Part shown: piece by piece, positions 56,585 to 64,000 of the stretch
How the letters are laid out: each line of letters begins with the position of its first letter
Numbering within the stretch: the stretch's first letter is position 1
DNA from: Bacteroidota bacterium
GTDB lineage: Bacteria > Bacteroidota > Bacteroidia > Flavobacteriales > Flavobacteriaceae
DNA length: 64,000 nt
Direction: 5' to 3'
Assembly: GCA_020161455.1 (NCBI GenBank)
Contig: JAIUNZ010000013.1
Location: forward strand, 1-64,000
Made by a program: the position numbers and the translations under genes
The notes under the pieces: model-generated
What the model was told of the DNA's origin: nothing
Databases searched by the model: none
The model's input: the letters and a program-made list of their open reading frames with translations, nothing else

Positions 56585-56633
56585 TTATAGGTACAAAATT
56601 AGAAGTACAAAATACGAAGTTAATGATATATAA

Positions 56634-57416
56634 TTATAATTTAATTTCTCCTACAAAAACAAAAGTTGCTGGTCCAATTAAATGCACTTTTTTATAGGTT
56701 TGATTTTCTTTTTCGAAAGAAACTTTTAGTTTTCCTCCTTGAACATCAAGATCAATTTCTCTAGAATTTGTTTTACCTAAAGCATTCATTGCAATAGCAA
56801 CAGCTGTAACGCCAGTTCCACAAGAAAGTGTTTCATCTTCTACGCCACGCTCATATGTTCTAACGGCAAAGTGAGAGTCATTCAATTGCTTAACAAAGTT
56901 GACGTTACTTCCTACTTTTCCATACAAATCGGAATACCTGATTTTTGCACCATTCGTCTTTACATCATAATTTTCCAAACTATCAATCAAAGTGACATGA
57001 TGTGGCGAACCAGTGTTCATAAAAACATAGTCACTTTCAATTTTCACTTCATCAACATCTTTCATTTGCAATGACACTGTTTGTTTGTCATTAATAGTAG
57101 CGTGATGTAAACCATCTGTTGCAATAAATTGGGTATTATTGGTAATTACACCAAGTTGATTGGCAAAAGCCACTATACATCTTCCGCCGTTACCGCACAT
57201 CGAGCTTTCATTCCCATCAGAATTAAAATAAATCATTTTAAAATCCGTTTTATCATCGTTTTCTAAAAGGATTAATCCATCTGCACCGATTCCAAATCTT
57301 CTATCGCAAAGTTTTTCGATGAGTTGAGTATTTTCTTTTGGAAAAAATAATTGACGATTATCAATCATGATAAAATCGTTTCCAGTGCCTTGATATTTGA
57401 AAAATTGTAGTTTCAT
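56634..57416 (-). CDS. dapF: Diaminopimelate epimerase
   Basis: A 260-residue cytoplasmic enzyme that converts LL- to meso-diaminopimelate for lysine and peptidoglycan. It starts MKLQFFKYQGTGNDFIMIDN. The two catalytic cysteines lie in SSMCGNGGRCIVAFA (near 75) and ETLSCGTGVTAVAIA (near 200). It is first in a minus-strand group that runs through the GNAT, mltG and DUF2279 genes, which suits a wall-building transcript. Confidence 0.97.
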   Translation of the reverse strand: MKLQFFKYQGTGNDFIMIDNRQLFFPKENTQLIEKLCDRRFGIGADGLILLENDDKTDFKMIYFNSDGNESSMCGNGGRCIVAFANQLGVITNNTQFIATDGLHHATINDKQTVSLQMKDVDEVKIESDYVFMNTGSPHHVTLIDSLENYDVKTNGAKIRYSDLYGKVGSNVNFVKQLNDSHFAVRTYERGVEDETLSCGTGVTAVAIAMNALGKTNSREIDLDVQGGKLKVSFEKENQTYKKVHLIGPATFVFVGEIKL

Positions 57417-57549
57417 TTTTTAAAATAAGTACACAAAGATAACGATTATTAAGATTAACTTAAAAAATGTTAAACGACCGTTAAAAGGTATATTTCCAAT
57501 ATTCTAAATTTTTAATTTTACTGTATTAATTTTATAAATCTCAACAAAT

Positions 57550-58935
57550 ATGAAAAAAATATCAAGTTTATTTTTAGTTTCTCTATTTAGTGGCGCAATA
57601 ACTCTTGGTGCGTATAAAGTATTTTTTGAAAAAGAAAATAAAACAGGAATCACAACTTTAGCAACACCCAATTACTCAAAATCGGTTGGATTAACTTCAG
57701 AAGGAATGGATTTTACTTTAGCTGCTGAAAATACAGTACACACTGTAGTTCACGTTAAAAACGTATCTGTTCGAACGGTTTATAACCCTATAATGGAATA
57801 TTTTTATGGTTCACGAGGTGGACAGCAACAAGAACAAATCGGAACAGGTTCTGGAGTCATCATTTCTGAAGATGGTTATATTGTGACGAACAACCACGTG
57901 ATTAAAGACGCTACTGATTTAGAAGTTACGCTAAACAACAACAAATCATACAAAGCAAAACTGATTGGAACCGATTCTAAAATGGATATTGCCTTATTAA
58001 AGATTGATGCAAATGGAAAATTACCATATGCTACTTTTGCAGATTCGGATCAAGTGAAAGTTGGCGAATGGGTTTTAGCCGTTGGAAATCCTTATAATTT
58101 AACTTCAACAGTTACTGCAGGAATTGTTTCTGCTAAAGCAAGAAATTTAGATACCAAAGGTATTCAGTCATTTATACAAACTGATGCTGCCGTAAATCCT
58201 GGAAATTCTGGTGGTGCATTAGTAAACTCTCGTGGCGAACTAATTGGAATTAACACCATGATTTCTTCTCCAACAGGAAGTTACACAGGCTATTCATTTG
58301 CAGTTCCATCTAATATCACCCGAAAAATAATTGAAGATATTATGGAATATGGTAATGTTCAACGCGGTATTCTTGGTGTTGAAGGTGGCGAGTTGAACAG
58401 CAAAGTTTCTAAAGAATTAGGTGTTAATGATACCGAAGGATTTTACATTAATAAAGTTACCAAAAACTCTGGTGCTGAAAAAGCAGGTTTAAAAACGGGT
58501 GATATTATTAAAAAGTTAGACAATCAAAACATTAATTCTTTTGCCGAACTTTCGGGATACATAAGTACTAAAAGACCTAATGATTTAGTAAAAGTGACTT
58601 TTCTTAGAGATGGAGAAACCAAAACTACCAATGTAACTTTAATCAAAAACGATGTCTTCACAACAGAATTTAAAGGCTTGGAACTTGAAAATATTGACGC
58701 GACAGACAAAAAGAAATTCAAAATTGATTATGGCGTAAGAATTAAAGAAATCAATAACGAGAATTTAACACCATATTACGACCAACTTAAAGGAAATATT
58801 ATTCTTTCGGTTGATAATGTAAAAGCAACCGATGTAGAATCAATATCAACATTCTTAAATAAAAAAGACGAAAACAGAAGCGTTAACATTAGAATGATTG
58901 ACAAATCAGGGCAAGTTATTCAGATTATTATATAA
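57550..58935 (+). CDS. DegP/HtrA-type periplasmic serine protease
   Basis: A 461-residue protein with an N-terminal signal or anchor (SLFLVSLFSGAITLGAYKVFF). The trypsin-like triad is His116 (IVTNNHVI), Asp146 (KMDIALLKI) and Ser220 (NPGNSGGALV). A first PDZ domain spans about 275-370 (GFYINKVTKNSGAEKAGLKTGDIIKKL). A second, diverged PDZ covers about 380-461. DegP-type enzymes degrade or refold misfolded envelope proteins. It has its own terminator and is divergent from dapF. Confidence 0.94.
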   Translation: MKKISSLFLVSLFSGAITLGAYKVFFEKENKTGITTLATPNYSKSVGLTSEGMDFTLAAENTVHTVVHVKNVSVRTVYNPIMEYFYGSRGGQQQEQIGTGSGVIISEDGYIVTNNHVIKDATDLEVTLNNNKSYKAKLIGTDSKMDIALLKIDANGKLPYATFADSDQVKVGEWVLAVGNPYNLTSTVTAGIVSAKARNLDTKGIQSFIQTDAAVNPGNSGGALVNSRGELIGINTMISSPTGSYTGYSFAVPSNITRKIIEDIMEYGNVQRGILGVEGGELNSKVSKELGVNDTEGFYINKVTKNSGAEKAGLKTGDIIKKLDNQNINSFAELSGYISTKRPNDLVKVTFLRDGETKTTNVTLIKNDVFTTEFKGLELENIDATDKKKFKIDYGVRIKEINNENLTPYYDQLKGNIILSVDNVKATDVESISTFLNKKDENRSVNIRMIDKSGQVIQIII

Positions 58936-58955
58936 AAAAAGGGTTAAAAATCATT

Positions 58956-58986
58956 AAAACCAGTTCCATTTTGAACTGGTTTTTTT
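58956..58986 (+). terminator. Terminator of the htrA-type gene
   Basis: AAAACCAGTTC / GAACTGGTTTT with a 6-nt loop, continuing into T, about 20 bp after the stop. Confidence 0.88.
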
Positions 58987-59000
58987 GTTGTTAAAAATAA

Positions 59001-59043
59001 TAACGAAATCGTTTTCGTTAAAGGATTGAATTTACTATTTTTG
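59001..59043 (+). promoter_or_regulatory. gap promoter with a perfect palindromic operator
   Basis: TAACGAAA-TCGT-TTTCGTTA (59001-59020) is a perfect 8+4+8 inverted repeat with CG at its exact centre, the form favoured by LacI/GalR-family regulators. A full-match -7 box, TATTTTTG (59036-59043), lies 15 bp further on, so the palindrome covers the -33 region. A bound protein would be expected to control polymerase access. Confidence 0.55.
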
Positions 59044-59081
59044 CGCCAAATTTATTTCAACACAACAACTTAAACCTTTTT

Positions 59082-60530
59082 ATGAGTACAACAAACTTAT
59101 ACGAAAAAGAACTTTCTTTTCAAGCGGACAGAAGAAAAGCTGGCGTAGAATTAATTAAAATCGTTAGCGATTTATGGTATGACAAATCAATTGAATTGGT
59201 GCTTTTCAGAAACCAATTAATCGACAGAAACGTAAGTGATATCATTAATTTTCACGAATATGCGGTTGAATTTGTCAAAAAACCAATTAATATTTTTGAC
59301 TCAGTAGAAATTGCTCGCGCTATTCAAAACCTAGATTTACCACCATCAAAAATAGACATTGGCAAATTAACTTACGAGTATCATCTTGAAGATAATAAAT
59401 ACAATGACAGTAGAGCTTTTGTTATTGACAAATTAAAAAATGCTAAAAAATTCAATGACATAAAACCAAAAGACGTAGTGCTTTATGGGTTTGGTAGAAT
59501 AGGAAGACTGTTGGCTCGCGAAATGATGAGTAAAATGGGAAAAGGCGAACAATTACGTCTTCGTGCTATCGTTACTAGAGATAAAAACGATGCTGTTTTA
59601 TTAGAAAAAAGAGCTTCCTTACTACGTTACGATTCAGTTCATGGAGATTTTGAAGGTTCCGTTCAAGCCGACATTGAAAACAATGCATTAATTATTAATG
59701 GCACAACAGTTCACATTATTACTGCCAATACTCCAGAAGAAATTGATTATACAAAATACGGTATTGATGATGCCTTATTAATTGATAACACCGGTGCATT
59801 TACAACCGAAGAAGCTTTGAAGAGACATTTAGTCTCAAAAGGAGTTGAAAAAGTATTACTTACTGCGCCAGGAAAAGGCGTTCCTAACATCGTTTATGGA
59901 GTTAATCATACCGAGTACAATCCTGATGAAGTCACTATTTATTCAGCGGCATCTTGTACTACCAATGCGATAACTCCAGTTTTAGCAGTAATTGAAGAAA
60001 CACTTGGTGTAGTAAAAGGTCATATTGAAACGATTCATGCTTATACCAATGACCAAAACTTGGTGGACAATATGCATAAAAAATACCGTCGTGGTCGTTC
60101 GGCTGCATTAAACATGGTCATTACCGAAACTGGTGCTGGTAGTGCAGTAGCAAAAGCTTTACCTAGTCTTGCCGGAAAACTAACATCAAACGCCATTCGT
60201 GTTCCTGTTCCAAATGGATCTTTAGTCGTTTTAAATCTAGATATCGCAAAAGAAACATCCTTTGATGGTATTAATTCAATTATGAAAAAATATGCTTTAG
60301 AAGGCAATCTTGTAGAGCAAATTCGTTATTCTTTAAACAACGAATTGGTTTCTTCTGACATCGTTGGTTCTGCTCAACCTTCTATCTATGATAGTAATGC
60401 AACTATCGTTTCTGCTGATGGAAAAAGTATCGTTTTATATGTTTGGTATGATAATGAATACGGCTACAGTCATCAAGTAATTCGACTGGCAAAATATATT
60501 GCTAAAGTAAGAAGATATACTTATTATTAG
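59082..60530 (+). CDS. Glyceraldehyde-3-phosphate dehydrogenase, long form
   Basis: A 482-residue enzyme. The GAPDH core begins near residue 131 (DVVLYGFGRIGRLLAREMM, NAD-binding), with the catalytic Cys292 in SAASCTTNAITPV, then HAYTNDQNLVDNMHKKYRRGRSAALNMV and VWYDNEYGYSHQV at the end. Ordinary GAPDH is about 335 residues; the extra N-terminal 130 residues (Q-A-D-R-R-K rich, helical) characterise a long form found in Bacteroidota and some other phyla. The reaction joins glycolysis and gluconeogenesis. A palindrome upstream suggests regulation. Coenzyme preference and direction cannot be read. Confidence 0.95.
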   Translation: MSTTNLYEKELSFQADRRKAGVELIKIVSDLWYDKSIELVLFRNQLIDRNVSDIINFHEYAVEFVKKPINIFDSVEIARAIQNLDLPPSKIDIGKLTYEYHLEDNKYNDSRAFVIDKLKNAKKFNDIKPKDVVLYGFGRIGRLLAREMMSKMGKGEQLRLRAIVTRDKNDAVLLEKRASLLRYDSVHGDFEGSVQADIENNALIINGTTVHIITANTPEEIDYTKYGIDDALLIDNTGAFTTEEALKRHLVSKGVEKVLLTAPGKGVPNIVYGVNHTEYNPDEVTIYSAASCTTNAITPVLAVIEETLGVVKGHIETIHAYTNDQNLVDNMHKKYRRGRSAALNMVITETGAGSAVAKALPSLAGKLTSNAIRVPVPNGSLVVLNLDIAKETSFDGINSIMKKYALEGNLVEQIRYSLNNELVSSDIVGSAQPSIYDSNATIVSADGKSIVLYVWYDNEYGYSHQVIRLAKYIAKVRRYTYY

Positions 60531-60559
60531 TAGGTAAAAATTATTAATTCATATTTTAA

Positions 60560-60598
60560 AAAATCCGTTTCGATTGATAATTGAAACGGATTTTTTTT
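60560..60598 (+). terminator. Terminator of gap
   Basis: AAATCCGTTTC / GAAACGGATTT with an 11-nt loop and a T-run, 30 bp after the stop. Confidence 0.88.
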
Positions 60599-60649
60599 GC
60601 ATTCCTTTTTATTCAAATTGCTGTTTTCAATTTTTTTTTCTTCAAAATA

Positions 60650-60780
60650 ACCGATAATAATACTTTATTTATCGATAAAATGCACTTTTTTGCTCAAACT
60701 AGAAGCTTTAAATCACAGGAAAACAAAATCTTAATCCTACAAAAAACGATAATAACACATCAAATATCGATAAAAAGCAT
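60650..60780 (+). repeat. Two phased direct-repeat pairs of a CGATAAAATGCA-type motif
   Basis: ACCGATAATAATAC (60650) with ATCGATAAAATGCAC (60671), and AACGATAATAACAC (60745) with ATCGATAAAAAGCATG (60766): both pairs step by exactly 21 bp, and the pairs lie 95 bp apart. The motif matches the one at 36548-36670. The rest of the 349-bp gap between gap and the next gene holds only the terminator and AT-rich sequence. An open frame crossing it looks non-coding. Confidence 0.6.
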
Positions 60781-60879
60781 GTTTTTGAGAAAAAAGTAAG
60801 TGTTTATTTTGATTAAAGTATTTTTTAATCAAAATTATTTCTATTTTGCATCGCCTTTTAAATCCAACACATCTACTAT

Positions 60880-61254
60880 ATGAAAAAAATCATCTTCGCA
60901 TTATTCTTGTTATCACAAGTTAGTTTTTCTCAACACAAGTCAAATGTTGAAAGTTATAGTTTCGGTCAAAACGGAATGGAAATTATAGCAAAGTCAAAGC
61001 AAAGTATTGTAATCGTTAGCACCTATAATGCTAAAATGACAATTCGTGAAGAAATTGCAAGAAAAATTTATTCAATGTATGCTGAAAACAAATTAGAAGA
61101 CAATAAAAAATACACCATTGCTGGAAATGAGGCCAATGTTACTGGTAATTGTATTATCCGTAAAAAAAACAACCTCATCGCTATTGATTTTTATTATGAA
61201 AAAGTTGAATGGTATTCTGGCTTAGTTGAAATTTACAAAAAATTTATTGGATAA
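60880..61254 (+). CDS. Small exported protein of unknown function
   Basis: A 124-residue protein with a clear signal peptide (MKKIIFALFLLSQVSFSQ). The mature part of about 106 residues has mixed strands and a helix (MTIREEIARKIYSMYAENKL) and two aromatic-rich ends. No family is recognised and there are no paired cysteines. It has a -33/-7-poor upstream region with the phased repeats at 60650-60780, and a bidirectional terminator directly after its stop. It may be controlled through those repeats. Confidence 0.7.
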   Translation: MKKIIFALFLLSQVSFSQHKSNVESYSFGQNGMEIIAKSKQSIVIVSTYNAKMTIREEIARKIYSMYAENKLEDNKKYTIAGNEANVTGNCIIRKKNNLIAIDFYYEKVEWYSGLVEIYKKFIG

Positions 61255-61286
61255 AAAAAATGCCTCGTTACTCACGAGGCATTTTC
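61255..61286. terminator. Bidirectional terminator between the exported unknown and aconitase
   Basis: AAAATGCCTCG / CGAGGCATTTT with a 7-nt loop, with A-runs on one side and T-runs on the other. It serves the two convergent genes. Confidence 0.88.
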
Positions 61287-61307
61287 ATTTATAAGTATTA
61301 TAGTAAA

Positions 61308-63572
61308 TTACGCTTTTCCAGCAGCAATCAAGTTTAAAGCGGAACCCGCAACAAACCAACCAATTTGTCCTTCGTTATAGGTGTGATTTGCCTTAATGAT
61401 GTCTTTTGAACCATCAGCATGAACAAACTCTAAGCTTAATGGTTTTCCTGGTGCAAATTCGGTTAAATCTAAGAAATTGATTGTATCGTCTTCTTGAATT
61501 TTATCATAATCTGCTTCGTTGGCGAAAGTTAAAGCTAACATTCCTTGTTTTTTCAAATTCGTTTCGTGAATACGAGCAAATGATTTTACTAATACAGCTT
61601 TTACGCCTAAAAATCTTGGTTCCATTGCTGCGTGTTCTCTCGAAGAACCTTCACCATAATTATGATCACCCACAACTATTGAAGGAACGCCAGCAGCTTT
61701 GTATGCTCTTGCAACTGCAGGAACTGTATCAAATTCGCCAGTTAATTGATTTTTAACTTTATTTGTCGCTTGACCAAAAGCATTAACTGCTCCAATCAAC
61801 ATATTGTTAGAAATATTATCTAAATGTCCACGAAAACGCAACCAAGGTCCGGCCATTGAGATATGGTCGGTTGTACATTTTCCAAAAGCTTTGATTAATA
61901 ATTTTGCACCAGAAATGTTTTTCCCGTCCCAAGGTGCAAATGGTGCTAACAATTGTAATCTATCCGATGTTGGAGAAACTACAACTTGCACGCTGCTTCC
62001 ATCTTCTGCTGGTGCTTGAAAACCTGCATCTTCTACATCAAACCCTTTTTTAGGTAATTCGTCACCATAAGGTGTTTTTAACATTACTTCTTCACCGTTA
62101 TCATTGATTAATGCATCGGTTAATGGATTGAAATCTAACCTTCCTGAAATTGCTAATGCTGCCACCATTTCTGGCGATGTTACAAAAGCATGCGTATTTG
62201 GATTTCCATCGGCACGCTTTGAGAAGTTTCTGTTAAATGAGTGTACGATGGTGTTTTTTTCTTGTTTGTCTGCTCCTGCTCTATCCCATTGCCCGATACA
62301 TGGTCCACAAGCATTGGTAAATACTTTTGTTCCCATTTTTTCAAAATCGGCAATGATTCCGTCTCTTTCAATAGTGAAACGAATTTGTTCAGAACCAGGA
62401 TTGATTCCGAATTCAGCTTTAGGAGTAATTCCGTGCTCAACTGCTTGTCGAACAATAGAGGCTGCTCTCGACATGTCTTCATAAGAAGAGTTTGTACACG
62501 AACCGATTAATCCCCATTCTATTTTCACTGGCCAATCATTAGCGGCAACTTCTTCCTTCATTTTAGAAACTGGAGTTCCTCTATCTGGCGTGAATGGTCC
62601 GTTGATATGTGGTTCTAATTCTGATAAATTGATTTCTATTAATTGGTCGAAATATTGTTCTGGATTTGCATATACTTCGGCATCGGCGGTTAAGTAACTC
62701 GCTACTTTATCTGCTGCGTTGACTACATCTTGACGTCCAGTTGCTGCTAGATACCTGCGCATTGAATCATCATAACCAAAGGTTGAAGTGGTTGCTCCAA
62801 TTTCGGCACCCATGTTACATATAGTTCCTTTTCCTGTACAGGACATTGAAGTGGCTCCTTCGCCAAAATATTCTACAATAGCTCCTGTTCCACCTTTTAC
62901 AGTAAGAATATCAGCTACTTTTAGAATTACATCTTTTGGTGCTGTCCAACCCGAAAGTTTACCTGTTAATTTTACTCCTATTAGTTTTGGAAATTTTAAT
63001 TCCCAACCCATTCCTGACATTACATCTACAGCATCTGCTCCACCTACACCAATTGCCAACATTCCTAATCCACCTGCATTTACAGTATGTGAATCGGTTC
63101 CAATCATCATTCCGCCTGGGAAAGCATAATTTTCTAAAACAATTTGATGAATAATTCCTGAACCTGGTTTCCAGAATCCAATTCCATATTTATCGGAAAC
63201 GGAAGAAAGAAAATCAAATACTTCTTTTGATTGGTCATTGGCTAGTGCTAAATCTTTTTTTGCACCGTCTTTTGCTAGAATTAAATGGTCGCAATGTACT
63301 GTTGTTGGTACTGCTACAGTTTTTTTTCCTGCGTGCATGAATTGCAATAATGCCATTTGAGCGGTTGCATCTTGACAAGCAACTCTATCTGGAGCGAAGT
63401 CAACATAATCTTTTCCTCTTGTGAACGCTTGAGAAGGCATTCCTTCCCAAAGGTGTGAATATAAAATCTTTTCAGATAAGGTAAGTGGACGGCCAACTAG
63501 TTCGCGAGCTTTGTCAACTCTTGTTGCTAGGTTAGCATACACTTTTTCAATCATTTCAATATCAAATGCCAT
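61308..63572 (-). CDS. Aconitate hydratase (mitochondrial-type)
   Basis: A 754-residue iron-sulfur enzyme that interconverts citrate and isocitrate in the TCA cycle. The [4Fe-4S] ligands are the Cys in [18 protein letters not shown] and the pair in [16 protein letters not shown]. Substrate sites include [27 protein letters not shown] and the swivel domain's [22 protein letters not shown]. The size and sequence style match the mitochondrial-type branch rather than AcnA/IRP1 or AcnB. It is a single gene, with a TAAATTTG promoter box 29 bp upstream. Confidence 0.97.
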   Translation of the reverse strand: MAFDIEMIEKVYANLATRVDKARELVGRPLTLSEKILYSHLWEGMPSQAFTRGKDYVDFAPDRVACQDATAQMALLQFMHAGKKTVAVPTTVHCDHLILAKDGAKKDLALANDQSKEVFDFLSSVSDKYGIGFWKPGSGIIHQIVLENYAFPGGMMIGTDSHTVNAGGLGMLAIGVGGADAVDVMSGMGWELKFPKLIGVKLTGKLSGWTAPKDVILKVADILTVKGGTGAIVEYFGEGATSMSCTGKGTICNMGAEIGATTSTFGYDDSMRRYLAATGRQDVVNAADKVASYLTADAEVYANPEQYFDQLIEINLSELEPHINGPFTPDRGTPVSKMKEEVAANDWPVKIEWGLIGSCTNSSYEDMSRAASIVRQAVEHGITPKAEFGINPGSEQIRFTIERDGIIADFEKMGTKVFTNACGPCIGQWDRAGADKQEKNTIVHSFNRNFSKRADGNPNTHAFVTSPEMVAALAISGRLDFNPLTDALINDNGEEVMLKTPYGDELPKKGFDVEDAGFQAPAEDGSSVQVVVSPTSDRLQLLAPFAPWDGKNISGAKLLIKAFGKCTTDHISMAGPWLRFRGHLDNISNNMLIGAVNAFGQATNKVKNQLTGEFDTVPAVARAYKAAGVPSIVVGDHNYGEGSSREHAAMEPRFLGVKAVLVKSFARIHETNLKKQGMLALTFANEADYDKIQEDDTINFLDLTEFAPGKPLSLEFVHADGSKDIIKANHTYNEGQIGWFVAGSALNLIAAGKA

Positions 63573-63600
63573 AATAAAATAGGTTTATTTATTTGTGTTG

Positions 63601-63608
63601 CAAATTTA
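63601..63608 (-). promoter_or_regulatory. Probable -7 box of the aconitase gene
   Basis: TAAATTTG on the minus strand, a full TAnnTTTG match, 29 bp upstream of the start. The nearest TTG (63623-63625) is at 14-bp spacing, shorter than normal. Confidence 0.45.
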
Positions 63609-63727
63609 CGAAATCGATGTACCAAATAAAAAATAAATATAGATTATCTTAAAAAAAGATGATGATTTGTGAAAAAATGAATTTGGGTATTGCTTTTATG
63701 TCAATATCGGATTTAAAGACCTAAAAA

Positions 63728-64000
63728 TTAAGAATTATTTATTTTATCTCTAATATCCATCATTGGTTTTTCGTAAAATTGATATAATAATGCACTCAAA
63801 ATGAATACAATTGTTAAATAAAGTGCTGTGAATAGGTATAAATTGATTGAAGAAAGGGAAGTTGTATCTATAAATTCCTTCATAAGATAGAGAATCAGGC
63901 TGTAATGAAGTAAATAAATGGAGTAGGAAATCTTGCTAACGAATTCAATTGGTTTTTGAATGGTTGTTATTTCTGTTTTCCAAAGGGAAAGCAATGGCAA
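63728..64000 (-). CDS. Acyltransferase 3 family protein, C-terminal part
   Basis: The 3' end of a membrane protein whose start lies beyond the window. The visible 90 residues include ISKISYSIYLLHYSLILYLMKEF, the conserved SxxxYLxH segment near the end of acyltransferase 3 (OafA-like) proteins. A last membrane span (LFTALYLTIVFILSALLYQFY) and the typical closing EKPMMDIRDK follow. Such enzymes O-acetylate surface sugars. Its exact target cannot be given from the fragment. Confidence 0.8.
   Translation of the reverse strand: MPLLSLWKTEITTIQKPIEFVSKISYSIYLLHYSLILYLMKEFIDTTSLSSINLYLFTALYLTIVFILSALLYQFYEKPMMDIRDKINNS

Noticed and set aside
60581-60799. A 72-residue plus-strand open frame
   Set aside because: It begins at a non-ATG codon inside the gap terminator region and runs through AT-rich DNA with phased repeats; no family resemblance.
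62104-63154. Several plus-strand open frames of 70-126 residues
   Set aside because: All lie antisense to the aconitase gene and show no family features.

Overview
The window is low-GC, gene-dense chromosomal DNA from a member of the Bacteroidota, most likely Flavobacterium or a close relative. The evidence is a SprB-like adhesin with a PorP/SprF and an OmpA partner (type IX secretion and gliding), several proteins with C-terminal type IX sorting domains, a PafA-type alkaline phosphatase, a fused-length 482-residue GAPDH, and promoters of the Bacteroidota form TTTG-N19-TAnnTTTG. No phage, insertion sequence, rRNA operon or CRISPR array was seen.

Layout. 1-3.4 kb is accessory: an exported RCC1-repeat protein, a small unknown protein and an AraC/GyrI-type regulator. 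The regulator is flanked by two 131-133 bp elements built as long imperfect inverted repeats that resemble integron attC sites. 3.5-14.3 kb holds pafA and the adhesin/PorP/OmpA operon; the adhesin gene contains five tandem 270-bp units. 14.6-19.1 kb is a minus-strand run: YwqK-like protein, mnmA, a type IX-secreted subtilase and a nitronate monooxygenase-like enzyme. 19.4-21.2 kb has a fasciclin lipoprotein and a decayed proC. 21.3-30.3 kb is a minus-strand block with yidC, pyrG, a zeta-toxin-like kinase unit, OsmC, a LysM/binding-protein fusion and guaA. 30.4-36.5 kb has an AAA ATPase, recQ, fmt, HU, YqgE, a class IV aminotransferase, a START-like protein and tRNA-Met. 36.7-43.2 kb is one 2168-residue exported protein, followed by a 43-bp tandem repeat array. 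43.6-57.4 kb is housekeeping: hisS, an ABC permease, prmC, ribD, dnaA, a phosphatase, an RsmI-like methylase, mltG and dapF. 57.5-64 kb has htrA, gap, an exported unknown, aconitase and the end of an acyltransferase.

The signals most worth following are non-coding. (1) The paired attC-like elements around the AraC gene. (2) A phased motif, A(T/C)CGATAAAATGCA, found as direct-repeat pairs about 21 bp apart in two intergenic regions 24 kb apart. (3) The 43-bp tandem array, each unit carrying two small palindromes. (4) A perfect 8+4+8 palindrome just upstream of the gap promoter.

All calls come from reading the sequence and recalled knowledge of protein families; no database search was run.
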